DNA of 64,000 nt from Pararhizobium sp. IMCC3301. GTDB taxonomy: Bacteria; Pseudomonadota; Alphaproteobacteria; Rhizobiales; GCA-2746425. The stretch spans positions 3,873,001 to 3,937,000 of the forward strand of contig NZ_CP132336.1 of the NCBI RefSeq assembly GCF_030758315.1, written 5' to 3'. Shown one piece after another: positions 25,907-33,600 of the stretch; the stretch's first letter is position 1; every line of letters starts with the position of its first letter. Below the pieces are notes generated by a model. It ran no database searches. It was not told the origin of the DNA and worked only from the letters and a program-made list of their open reading frames with translations. A program made the translations under genes and the position numbers.

Positions 25907-26722
25907 TCAGAGTTGCAATTCGCTTTCGGCGGCGCTGCCCTGCAGTCTGACATGAGGAGAATAGGCTTCCAGCTCGGTGGCAATTTCCGCGCAGGCGCGG
26001 GTCTGACGCGCCAGGATTGCTTCAAAATTCTGCTTGGCATCGCGCCGGCTGACGGCGACGACGGTGATGCAGGCCAGCGCCTCGCCCTTGTTGGACAGGA
26101 TCGGGCTGCAGATGTCGGTGACGCCGACAATGTCTCGGCTTTCATGGACGATGGATCCGGTTTCGAGCACCTCCGTCAGTTCCGCCCACAGGCTGGTCCT
26201 GTCCGGCGGGCGGTTCATCAGGGTCAGGCTTTCGGTCATCATGCGGTTGCGCACCGTCTCGGACTGGAACGCCATCAGCACCAGCCCGGAATGAGAATCG
26301 GCCAACGGCCGGTGATAACCCAGCTTGAGGGAAAAGTTCATGTCGGCACCGCCGGAACTGGCGGCGAGGATGACGGCTTCGCCGCGATTGGGCACAACCA
26401 GATGCGCCGCCTGGTGCACCTCTTCGGCAAAATGCTCGATTATCGGGGCGGCGACGCTCACCAGATTGCGGGCGCGGGCCGTCTGCATGCCGAGGGCGAA
26501 CAGCTTGTTGGAGAGGCTGAGAAATTCGGTGCTGGGGTCGCGGAAAATATAGCCGCGCCCAAGCAGCACATGGACCATGCGGAAGATTTCCGCCTTGGAG
26601 CGCCCCAGTTCGGCGGCGATTTGCCTTGTTCCCATCGGCTGGCCTTCGCGGGCCAGCAGTTCCAGAATGTCCAGACCCTTTTCCAGAGCCGGAGCGGCAT
26701 AGGTGGCTTGTCCATCGCTCAT
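25907..26722 (-). CDS. IclR-family transcriptional regulator
   Basis: This 271-residue regulator has an N-terminal winged helix (ALEKGLDILELLAREGQPMG, then RQIAAELGRSKAEIFRMVHVL) and an IclR effector domain (HQAAHLVVPNRGEAVILA, RPLADSHSGLVLMAF and SPILSNKGEALACITV). It is divergent from the ABC transporter genes and probably controls them. The start was put at MSDGQATY because GTGAG lies upstream; in-frame ATGs at 26758 and 26791 are further away in an AT-rich TATATATA stretch that looks more like promoter. The effector is likely the transported amino-acid-like compound. Confidence 0.87.
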   Translation of the reverse strand: MSDGQATYAAPALEKGLDILELLAREGQPMGTRQIAAELGRSKAEIFRMVHVLLGRGYIFRDPSTEFLSLSNKLFALGMQTARARNLVSVAAPIIEHFAEEVHQAAHLVVPNRGEAVILAASSGGADMNFSLKLGYHRPLADSHSGLVLMAFQSETVRNRMMTESLTLMNRPPDRTSLWAELTEVLETGSIVHESRDIVGVTDICSPILSNKGEALACITVVAVSRRDAKQNFEAILARQTRACAEIATELEAYSPHVRLQGSAAESELQL

Positions 26723-26910
26723 GGCAGTGCTCACTTCATTGGCAATTCTTGACTTCATATATATATACATGGATAGTGCGCTTAAAGCCAACAGAATACG
26801 GTGCTGTAGACCACCCCGCCAGAGCAGAATAGCCGCGTAGGGAGGGTTTCAACAGCACAGATGCGGTGCTGGCGTATTGCAGGGTTATGGTCGGGAGGGA
26901 TCAGGGCCGG

Positions 26911-27582
26911 GTGGACTACAATTTCAAATTCTCGGCAATTTGGCGTTATCGCGATCTCATTCTCGATGGTTTGTTGCTGACGCTGCAACTGTCGGTCGCG
27001 ACGATGGTGATCGGGCTGGTGATAGGGCTGGTCGTCGCGGTGATGACCACGGCCGGCAACGCGCCGCTGCGCGCCGTCGCCCGCACCTATGTCGAGACCA
27101 TCCGCAATACACCGCTGCTGGTGCAGTTGTTCATCGTGTTTTTTGGTTTGCCGTCGATTGGCATCAGGTTAAGCGCCAATGAATCGGCGCTGATCGCCCT
27201 GTCGATCAATATGGGCGCCTATGGCGCCGAGATCATTCGCGCCGGCATCGAATCCATCCGTCACAGCCAGGTCGAAGCCGGCCGCGCCCTCGGACTGAGC
27301 GGCGTGCAGACCTTCCGTTATGTCGTGCTGTTCCAGGCGCTGAAGGCGATCTATCCGGCGCTGACCAGCCAGTTTGTGCTGCTGATGCTCACCACCAGCA
27401 TCGTCTCGGCGATCGGCGCGACCGAATTGTTTCACCAGGGCGCCTTCATCGAATCGCGAACCTATCGCTCGTTCGAAGTCTACACGCTCATCACCCTGAC
27501 CTATCTGGGGCTGACGCTGCTGCTGAGAGCCATCTTCGCTGCCTTCTACTGGGCCGTGTTTGTGCGGAGGCCGTCGCGATGA
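26911..27582 (+). CDS. Polar amino-acid ABC transporter permease 1
   Basis: This inner-membrane permease of the HisM/GlnP family has about 223 residues. It shows the family segment VETIRNTPLLVQLFIVFFGLP and the EAA loop VEAGRALGLSGVQTFRYVVL that contacts the ATPase, with about five membrane helices. The start at GTG 26911 gives the typical N-terminus (M)DYNFKFSAIWRYRD with AGGGA upstream; the ATG at 26887 is an alternative. It overlaps the second permease gene by four bases. The partners are encoded at 27579-28229, 28216-28947 and 29040-29831. Confidence 0.88.
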   Translation: MDYNFKFSAIWRYRDLILDGLLLTLQLSVATMVIGLVIGLVVAVMTTAGNAPLRAVARTYVETIRNTPLLVQLFIVFFGLPSIGIRLSANESALIALSINMGAYGAEIIRAGIESIRHSQVEAGRALGLSGVQTFRYVVLFQALKAIYPALTSQFVLLMLTTSIVSAIGATELFHQGAFIESRTYRSFEVYTLITLTYLGLTLLLRAIFAAFYWAVFVRRPSR

Positions 27583-28229
27583 TCCGTGAATTTTCCAGTG
27601 GCGACATCGTCTATCTGTTGCTGGCGGCCCGTTGGACTATCGGCCTGGCGGTCATCGCCGCCCTCGGCGGCGGCCTACTGGGCCTGATTCTGGCCTGTGC
27701 GCGGATCGTCCCGTTCCGGCCGCTCAACTGGCTGGCCATCGGCTATATCAACCTGATCCAGGGGACGCCGCTGCTCGGCCAGCTCTTCGTGCTGTTTTTC
27801 GGGCTGCCGCTGTTCGGGTTTTCGGTCGATGCCTGGACCGCAGCGGCGCTGGCCCTTTCGCTCTATGCCAGCGCCTTTCTCGGCGAGATCTGGCGCGGAT
27901 CGTTGCAATCGGTGCCGTCGCGTCAATGGGAGGCCGGCGCCTCGCTCGGCCTGACCTATGTGCAGCGTTTCGCCTATGTGATCATCCCGCAAGCGGTGCG
28001 CATCTCGATCGCGCCGACGGTCGGCTTCCTGGTGCAACTGGTGAAGAACACGTCGCTGACGGCGCTGATCGGTTTTGTCGAACTGACCCGTGCCAGCCAG
28101 ATCATGACCTCCGCTACCTACGCGCCGCTGCGGGTCTATATCGTCGCCGCGCTGATCTATTTCGTCATCTGCTTCAGCCTGTCGCAGCTTAGCCAGGTGC
28201 TGGAGAGGAGAATTCATGTCGCTCGTTAA
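27579..28229 (+). CDS. Polar amino-acid ABC transporter permease 2
   Basis: This 216-residue second permease subunit pairs with the preceding one. It has INLIQGTPLLGQLFVLFFGL, LYASAFLGEIWRGSLQSVP and the EAA loop WEAGASLGLTYVQRFAYVII, and about five hydrophobic segments. It overlaps both neighbours (four bases upstream, 14 bases with the ATPase gene), a sign of tight translational coupling. Typical heterodimeric importers of polar amino acids or related zwitterions have this gene pair. Confidence 0.9.
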   Translation: MIREFSSGDIVYLLLAARWTIGLAVIAALGGGLLGLILACARIVPFRPLNWLAIGYINLIQGTPLLGQLFVLFFGLPLFGFSVDAWTAAALALSLYASAFLGEIWRGSLQSVPSRQWEAGASLGLTYVQRFAYVIIPQAVRISIAPTVGFLVQLVKNTSLTALIGFVELTRASQIMTSATYAPLRVYIVAALIYFVICFSLSQLSQVLERRIHVAR

Positions 28230-28947
28230 AATGGAAAATGTTGTCAAGCGCTTCGGTAATCTTGAGGTCCTCAAGGGAGTGTCCCTGACCGTCGAAAAGG
28301 GCGAGATCGTCGCAGTCATCGGCCGCTCGGGTTCGGGAAAATCGACGCTGCTGCGGTGCATCAATGCGCTCGAGCCGGTACAGGAAGGCACGATTATTGT
28401 CGAGGATATCGAGGTGACGGCGCCCGATGCCGATCACAACGCGCTGCGCACCCGAGTCGGCATGGTGTTCCAGAGCTACAATCTGTTTCCGCATATCAAT
28501 GTCGAACGCAACGTGATGCTGGCCATGCGGTTAGTGCGCAAAACGCCCAAACAGGCGGCCCGCGAGACCGCCCTGAAAATGCTCGAAAAGGTGGGACTTG
28601 CCGACAAGCTGCTGGCCTATCCCGATGAACTGTCCGGCGGCCAGCAGCAAAGGGTGGCCATTGCCCGCTCGCTGGCCATGCAGCCGACGATGATGCTGTT
28701 CGACGAGATCACCTCCGCGCTGGACCCGGAATTGGTCGGTGAGGTGCTCAAGGTGCTGGAGAGCCTCGGCAAGGACGGCATGACCATGATGCTGGTCACC
28801 CACGAGATGAATTTCGCCCGCAATGTCGCCGACCGGGTGATCTTCATGCATGAGGGCCGAATTCACGAGGACGGACCGGCCCGCCAGGTCCTGCAGGAGC
28901 CGAAGACCGCCGAATTGCAGAGTTTCATCAATGCCGTCCTTCACTGA
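28216..28947 (+). CDS. Amino-acid ABC transporter ATP-binding protein
   Basis: This 243-residue ATPase energises the permease pair. It has Walker A GRSGSGKST, the Q-loop VGMVFQSYNLFPHINV, signature ELSGGQQQRVAIARSLAM, Walker B MMLFDEITSALDPE and switch His VTHEMNFARNV. It belongs to the GlnQ/HisP group. There is a start-region overlap with the upstream permease. The 92-base gap to the binding-protein gene contains an AAGGAGAA ribosome site but no clear terminator. Confidence 0.93.
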   Translation: MSLVKMENVVKRFGNLEVLKGVSLTVEKGEIVAVIGRSGSGKSTLLRCINALEPVQEGTIIVEDIEVTAPDADHNALRTRVGMVFQSYNLFPHINVERNVMLAMRLVRKTPKQAARETALKMLEKVGLADKLLAYPDELSGGQQQRVAIARSLAMQPTMMLFDEITSALDPELVGEVLKVLESLGKDGMTMMLVTHEMNFARNVADRVIFMHEGRIHEDGPARQVLQEPKTAELQSFINAVLH

Positions 28948-29039
28948 CCCGTCGCGAAAGCCCTACCCAAACCAACAGAGGAAGCCGACGCAGAACCGCA
29001 TTCCACGCAGATGACTGCAACCAACCAAGGAGAAGTAAG

Positions 29040-29831
29040 ATGAAGAAGATGTTATCCACATTCGCAGGCGCCGTGCTGGCGCTCGGCACGGTATTTGCCG
29101 GACCGACCATCGCCGCCGATCTGCAGGACATCCTGTCGGCCGGCAAGGTCCGGATCGGCGTGCCGATCGATGTGCCGCCCTTCGGCTATGTCGACAAGGA
29201 CAACAACCCGATCGGCCTCGATGTCGACGTCGCCAATCTGATCGGCGAGGCGCTCGGCGTCGAAGTCGAACTGCAGCAGATCACCGGCGCCAACCGCATT
29301 CCCTATCTGGTCACCGACCGGCTCGATATGGTCATCTCGGCCATGGGCGCGACCCCGGAACGGGCCCAGCAGGTGGCGTTTTCCTCGCCCTATTCGGCGC
29401 TGTCGATCGGCGTTTTCGGCCCCGACTCCATTGCCGTGACGTCGCCGCAGGAACTCGGTTCGCAAAGCATCGCCGTGGCCCGCGGCACCACCCAGGATAT
29501 CGAGCTGACGGCAGTTGCGCCGAACGCCAATATCCAGCGCTTTGACGATGATGCGACGGCCGCCGCGGCTTTCCTGTCGGGACAGGCCGAACTGCTGGCG
29601 ACAGCCAATGTGGTTTCGCAGAACCTGATGGCCAACAATGAGGGCGTCGAGCTGAACGCCAAGTTCATCCTGCGGCTGGCGCCCACCCATGTCGGCATTC
29701 AGCAGGGCAATCCGGAACTGTTGCGCTGGCTCGATACGTTCGTCTTCTATCACAAGACGACCGGCAAGCTTTCCGAGATCACCGAGAAATGGCTGGGTCA
29801 GCCGCTGCCCGCCAATCTGCCTTCGCTCTGA
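29040..29831 (+). CDS. Amino-acid ABC transporter substrate-binding protein
   Basis: This 263-residue periplasmic binding protein of the SBP_bac_3 type has a signal peptide (MKKMLSTFAGAVLALGTVFA, cleavage around TIAADLQD). Binding motifs are VRIGVPIDVPPFGYVDKDN, GLDVDVANLIGEALGV and DMVISAMGATPERAQQVAF with the strand-linking FSSPYSA. The ligand is probably a zwitterionic or acylated amino acid, given the enzyme genes that follow; it is not identifiable from sequence. A GC-rich hairpin just downstream separates it from those enzyme genes. Confidence 0.9.
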   Translation: MKKMLSTFAGAVLALGTVFAGPTIAADLQDILSAGKVRIGVPIDVPPFGYVDKDNNPIGLDVDVANLIGEALGVEVELQQITGANRIPYLVTDRLDMVISAMGATPERAQQVAFSSPYSALSIGVFGPDSIAVTSPQELGSQSIAVARGTTQDIELTAVAPNANIQRFDDDATAAAAFLSGQAELLATANVVSQNLMANNEGVELNAKFILRLAPTHVGIQQGNPELLRWLDTFVFYHKTTGKLSEITEKWLGQPLPANLPSL

Positions 29832-29837
29832 GCAACA

Positions 29838-29868
29838 GGCGGGCGGGGTGCTGCACGCCCCGCCCGCC
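29838..29868 (+). terminator. GC-rich hairpin after binding-protein gene
   Basis: Perfect 11-base arms GGCGGGCGGGG and CCCCGCCCGCC flank a nine-base loop. It is followed by a weakly T-rich stretch, GTCAATTTAT. It starts seven bases after the binding-protein stop and probably acts as a partial terminator or mRNA stabiliser. Confidence 0.65.
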
Positions 29869-29902
29869 CGGTCAATTTATCCGTCTGATCACAAGGTTTT
29901 TC

Positions 29903-30919
29903 ATGGCCCGCCCGACAACCGTTCATACCGCAATCGACTTCGACAAAACCGGCAAGCAGGTCGGCCATTTTTCCATTCCCCATTCGCCGCAGGACGACGC
30001 CTGGGGCGCCGTCGAGGTGCCGCTTTGCGTCATCCGCAATGGCGAGGGGCCGACCGCGATCCTGATGGGCGGCAATCATGGCGACGAATATGAAGGTCCG
30101 ATCGTCCTTGGAGAACTGATCCGCGGCCTGGATCCGGCAAGGATCAGCGGCCGGCTGATCATCATTCCGGCGCTCAACCTGCCCGCGGCCCTGGCCGGAC
30201 GGCGCACCTCGCCGGTCGACGGCCTCAATTTGAACCGGACCTTTCCCGGCGATCCGCTGGGCACCCTTACCCAACAGATAACGGCCTATGTCAGCGACTA
30301 TATCTACCCGATTGGCGATGCTATGCTGGACCTGCATTCGGGCGGTTCATCGCTCAACATCCTGCCGAGCGCCATCGTTGAACCGGCCCCGGACGCCGAA
30401 CACCAGCAACGCAATATTGACGCCGTGCTGGCCTTCGACGCGCCGCTGACCGTCGTCATCGACAATCTCGGCGATCCGCGAACCTCGACCGCCACCTCGG
30501 TGCGCGCCGGCATGACCACGGTCGGCACCGAAATGGCCGGACAGGGCGCGGTGTCGCCGGAGGCCGTCACCATCTGCCGCCGCGGTGTCCACAACGTCCT
30601 GTCGCATCTCGGCATTCTGCCGGAACCGGTCACAAAGCCGGCCTGCCGGTCCGGCCAGAAGATCCTGCGCATCCCCGGGCAGCCGGGCTATGTCTTCGGC
30701 GCGACGGATGGCGTCTTCGAACCGTATCACGCGCTGGGCACGATGGTGCGGGCCGGCGAGGAAGCCGGACGCATCCACAATCTGGGCGATCCGTCGGTGC
30801 CGCCGCGGATCCTGCATTATGCCATTGACGGGCTCGTCTATGGCCGCCGTCAGCCCGGACGGGTGGTCAAGGGCAATTGCTGCGTAGTCTTGGCAACACC
30901 CTATGAGGGACAGCTTTGA
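29903..30919 (+). CDS. Succinylglutamate desuccinylase/aspartoacylase family deacylase (DoeB-like)
   Basis: This 338-residue zinc-dependent carboxypeptidase-fold deacylase has zinc ligands in MGGNHGDEYEGP (His59, Glu62) and MLDLHSGGSS (third His), with substrate-carboxylate residues around GLNLNRTFPGD. It should remove an acyl group from an N-acyl amino acid; the closest functional families are N-acetyl-diaminobutyrate deacetylase (DoeB/EutE) and AstE. Its stop shares one base with the start of the PLP enzyme gene, so the two act in one pathway. The start is the ATG giving MARPTTVH; the longer frame runs through the hairpin. Confidence 0.85.
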   Translation: MARPTTVHTAIDFDKTGKQVGHFSIPHSPQDDAWGAVEVPLCVIRNGEGPTAILMGGNHGDEYEGPIVLGELIRGLDPARISGRLIIIPALNLPAALAGRRTSPVDGLNLNRTFPGDPLGTLTQQITAYVSDYIYPIGDAMLDLHSGGSSLNILPSAIVEPAPDAEHQQRNIDAVLAFDAPLTVVIDNLGDPRTSTATSVRAGMTTVGTEMAGQGAVSPEAVTICRRGVHNVLSHLGILPEPVTKPACRSGQKILRIPGQPGYVFGATDGVFEPYHALGTMVRAGEEAGRIHNLGDPSVPPRILHYAIDGLVYGRRQPGRVVKGNCCVVLATPYEGQL

Positions 30920-31863
30920 TGATCAATCTCGGCGATATCGAACAGGCCGCGGAGCGACTGCAGGGCAAGATCCGGCAGACACCGGTGATCCGGGCCGATC
31001 AGCTCAAGAGCGGGCTGGGTCGCGATTTAGAGGTGACGCTGAAACTGGAACTGTTGCAGGTGACCGGTTCGTTCAAGGCGCGCGGCGCCACCAACAAGCT
31101 GCTCAATACCGATGCCGGCAGCCTGGCCAGGGGCATCGTCGCCGCCTCAGGCGGCAATCACGGGCTGGCCACGGCACGAGCCGGGTTCATTTCGGGGGTC
31201 CCGACGGTCATCTACCTGCCGGACAATGCCTCGCCGGCAAAGATCGCCAAGCTGCAGGAATGGGGCGCGCGAACCGAAATTGTCGGCTCGGTCTGGCACG
31301 AGGCCAATGCGGCGGCACTGGCCCATGTGGAAAAGACCGGCGCGGCCTATTTTCATCCCTTCGCCGACCCCCATGTGGTGGCCGGACAGGGTACCGTGGC
31401 GCTCGAGATCCTGGAACAAATCGAGGCCATCGACACTGTCCTAATCGCCATGGGCGGCGGCGGGCTGATCAGCGGCATGGCCACGGCGCTGAAGGCGCTC
31501 AAGCCTGAAATCCGCGTCATCGGCATCGAGGCCACCGGCTGCCCGGTGCTGCTGAAGGCGCTGGAAGCCGGCGAAAACCGGGGGTTGGACAAGGTGACGA
31601 CCTCGGTCGCGACCATGGCCTGCGCCAAAACCGAGGATTCGATCTTCGAGATCGTCCGCGACCGGGTCGACGACATCGTGCTGGTCGATGACGACGAAAT
31701 GCTGCAGGCGGCCAAATGGCTGTGGTTCGAGATGGGCCTGGCCGCCGATCTGAGCGGCGCCGCAGCGCTGGCGGCGCTGCGCCAGAACCGCATTGCACTC
31801 AGCCCCGGCGAACGGGTGTGCGCCATTGTCTGCGGCGCCGGTCCGGAACCGATCATCCTCTAG
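30919..31863 (+). CDS. PLP-dependent threonine-dehydratase-like enzyme (EutB-like)
   Basis: This 314-residue fold-type II pyridoxal-phosphate enzyme has the Schiff-base Lys in VTGSFKARGA (Lys53), the substrate loop ASGGNHGLATA, and the phosphate-binding glycine loop MGGGGLISGMA. It lacks the regulatory C-terminal domain of biosynthetic IlvA, so it is a catabolic ammonia-lyase or racemase. The N-terminus INLGDIEQAAERLQGKIRQT resembles hydroxyectoine-utilisation dehydratase EutB and serine/threonine dehydratases. It overlaps the deacylase gene by one base. Ectoine-type substrates are possible, but EutC, EutD and ectoine hydrolase are absent. Confidence 0.85.
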   Translation: MINLGDIEQAAERLQGKIRQTPVIRADQLKSGLGRDLEVTLKLELLQVTGSFKARGATNKLLNTDAGSLARGIVAASGGNHGLATARAGFISGVPTVIYLPDNASPAKIAKLQEWGARTEIVGSVWHEANAAALAHVEKTGAAYFHPFADPHVVAGQGTVALEILEQIEAIDTVLIAMGGGGLISGMATALKALKPEIRVIGIEATGCPVLLKALEAGENRGLDKVTTSVATMACAKTEDSIFEIVRDRVDDIVLVDDDEMLQAAKWLWFEMGLAADLSGAAALAALRQNRIALSPGERVCAIVCGAGPEPIIL

Positions 31864-31928
31864 CAACGATGCCTCCTCCGAGAAAACACCAAGCATATCA
31901 ACGACCTTCGGGTTTTTCAGGGGAACCC

Positions 31929-32215
31929 ATTAACAGGATACCCCAATGCCTATGGGTCTCCCAGCAGGCGAAGATCCGGTCGCATTAAACCAGATCAAGT
32001 TCGCAGGGACAGGTCGGCCGTTTTCCCTCCTGAAGCTGGTTCCTTCTGCCAGTGTTTCCCTATTCGCCTCAAAAAATACCTTGTTACTCGACAGAAATCC
32101 CCGGTTTTCAGGGAAATGTCGCCCAGACTGGCTAGCTCCAGACTGCGGGCACAGCCATTACCTATAACGTATTGATATAAATGAAAATTCATCGAATTTA
32201 GGCCGTGTTTCGACG
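31929..32215. repeat. Dispersed repeat, copy 2
   Basis: This copy has the same orientation as copy 1 and matches it from CATTAACAGGAT through CGCCTCAAA and TTTTCAGGGAAATGTCGC to GGCCGTGTTTC, with an internal deletion that removes the stretch between the second 21-base unit and the hairpin. Together with copy 1 it brackets the IclR-ABC-deacylase-PLP module as direct repeats. Confidence 0.72.
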
Positions 32216-32297
32216 CTAGTGGATTGCCCGAGACAAAAGAGTCTTGAAGGGGGATTCCGGTTCGCCTGTTTTTGTGCGAGTATTGTGGATGCTTTGA

Positions 32298-33370
32298 GGA
32301 ATATCATTCACGGTTTCTGCCGCCGAGCGCAAGCGGCTTGAGCGGATCATGCCGATCCGAGATCACCACAGAAACACGTTTGGCGCGCCAGGATCATTGT
32401 GGTGTGTGCCGATGGTCTTGGCAGCAACGCTATTATGGCGGTGACGGGGAAGTCCAGGACCTGTGTGTGGCGTTGGCAGGAGCGGTTCATGCAGGAAGGT
32501 GTTGACGGCCTTTTGCATGACAAGACACGCCCGCCGGGTACACCGCCGATCGCACCTCATCGTGTCGAGGAGATCATCGCGCTGACGCTCAAGCCGCCAC
32601 CGCATGAAGCAACGCACTGGACGGTGCGGGCGATGGCCAGGGTGGCAGGTATTGCAGCCTCGAGGGTGCAGACGATCTGGAAGGCCCACGGTCTTGCTCC
32701 ACACCGGTTTCGCCAGTTCAAACTGTCCAACGACCCGCGGTTTGTCGAAAAACTGCATGATATTGTTGGGCTTTACGTCTCCCCACCGGCCCATGCGGTG
32801 GTGCTGTCAATCGATGAGAAGTCGCAGATACAGGCTCTTGATCGCACCCAACCGGGATTGCCGATGAAGAAGGGGCGAGGTGCAACGATGACGCACGATT
32901 ACAAACGCAATGGCACAACGACCCTGTTCGCCGCCCTCAACGTTTTGGATGGAACCATCATCGGGCAGAACATGCAGCGCCACCGGCATCAGGAGTTCAT
33001 TCGGTTTCTCAACCAGATCGAACGGTCTGTCCCAAAGGAAAAGGAAATCCACGCCATCGTGGACAATTATGCAGCCCACAAGAAAGACAAGGTGCACCAA
33101 TGGCTGCAACGCCATCCACGCTGGACCCTGCACTTCACCCCGACATCAAGCTCATGGCTCAACGCAGTTGAAGGTTTCTTTGCAAAGCTGACCCGCCGAA
33201 GGCTCAGGCATGGCGTGTTCTACTCACTCGTCGAGCTGCAAGCCGCGATCAACCGCTTCATCAAGGAATACAACGCCAACGACGCCAAACCATTCATATG
33301 GAAAGCAGACCCTGACAAGATCATCGCAGTCCGAAACCGAGGGTTCCAAACGTTGGAATCAATCCAGTAG
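32298..33370 (+). pseudogene. IS630-family transposase with N-terminal frameshift
   Basis: From 32399 a single frame gives 323 residues of an IS630 transposase: helix-turn-helix GSNAIMAVTGKSRTCVWRWQ, first Asp in VVLSIDEKSQIQALDR, second in HAIVDNYAAHKK and Glu in SSWLNAVEGFFAKL. The usual N-terminus (GISFTVSAAERKRLERI) lies just upstream in another frame and joins by a one-base loss near 32365, in front of QKHVWRARII. Without that part the first DNA-binding helices are missing. An internal GTG start could still yield a shortened protein. The insertion lies next to a truncated GH39 gene. Confidence 0.82.
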
Positions 33371-33467
33371 GTGTGAGTGCGCCGACATTATCGTCAACAA
33401 TGACATGGAAACAAACATACTGCACACCAAGGTGGTTTCGCGCCTGTAGAAGCTGGCGCTGCCAGTC

Positions 33468-33570
33468 CGCGCAGAGCCAAAGTGGCGTGTCCGCTACCAA
33501 TGGTGGGCTCCCCGAAATGCAGACTTTCTATGCCGTAATGTGAACTGTCACAGGCAAAACTTGCGGTCAT
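33468..33570 (-). pseudogene. GH39 glycosidase, N-terminal stub
   Basis: About 34 codons align with the start of the intact GH39 protein encoded at 43965: MTASF-x2-D here against MSASF-x2-D there, then a shared GSGHA-x-LALR. A GGAGAG ribosome site precedes the ATG, 30 bases after the glucan synthase stop, so this was the next gene of that operon. The rest of the gene is gone, probably removed with the arrival of the IS630 element whose transposase ends at 33370. Confidence 0.65.
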
Positions 33571-33600
33571 GTCGCTCTCCGGTCTGCTGTGAGTGGTCAA

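Noticed and set aside
29903-31863. Firm assignment as ectoine catabolism
   Set aside because: Only two of the expected enzymes are suggested by family resemblance; ectoine hydrolase, EutC and the usual regulators are missing.
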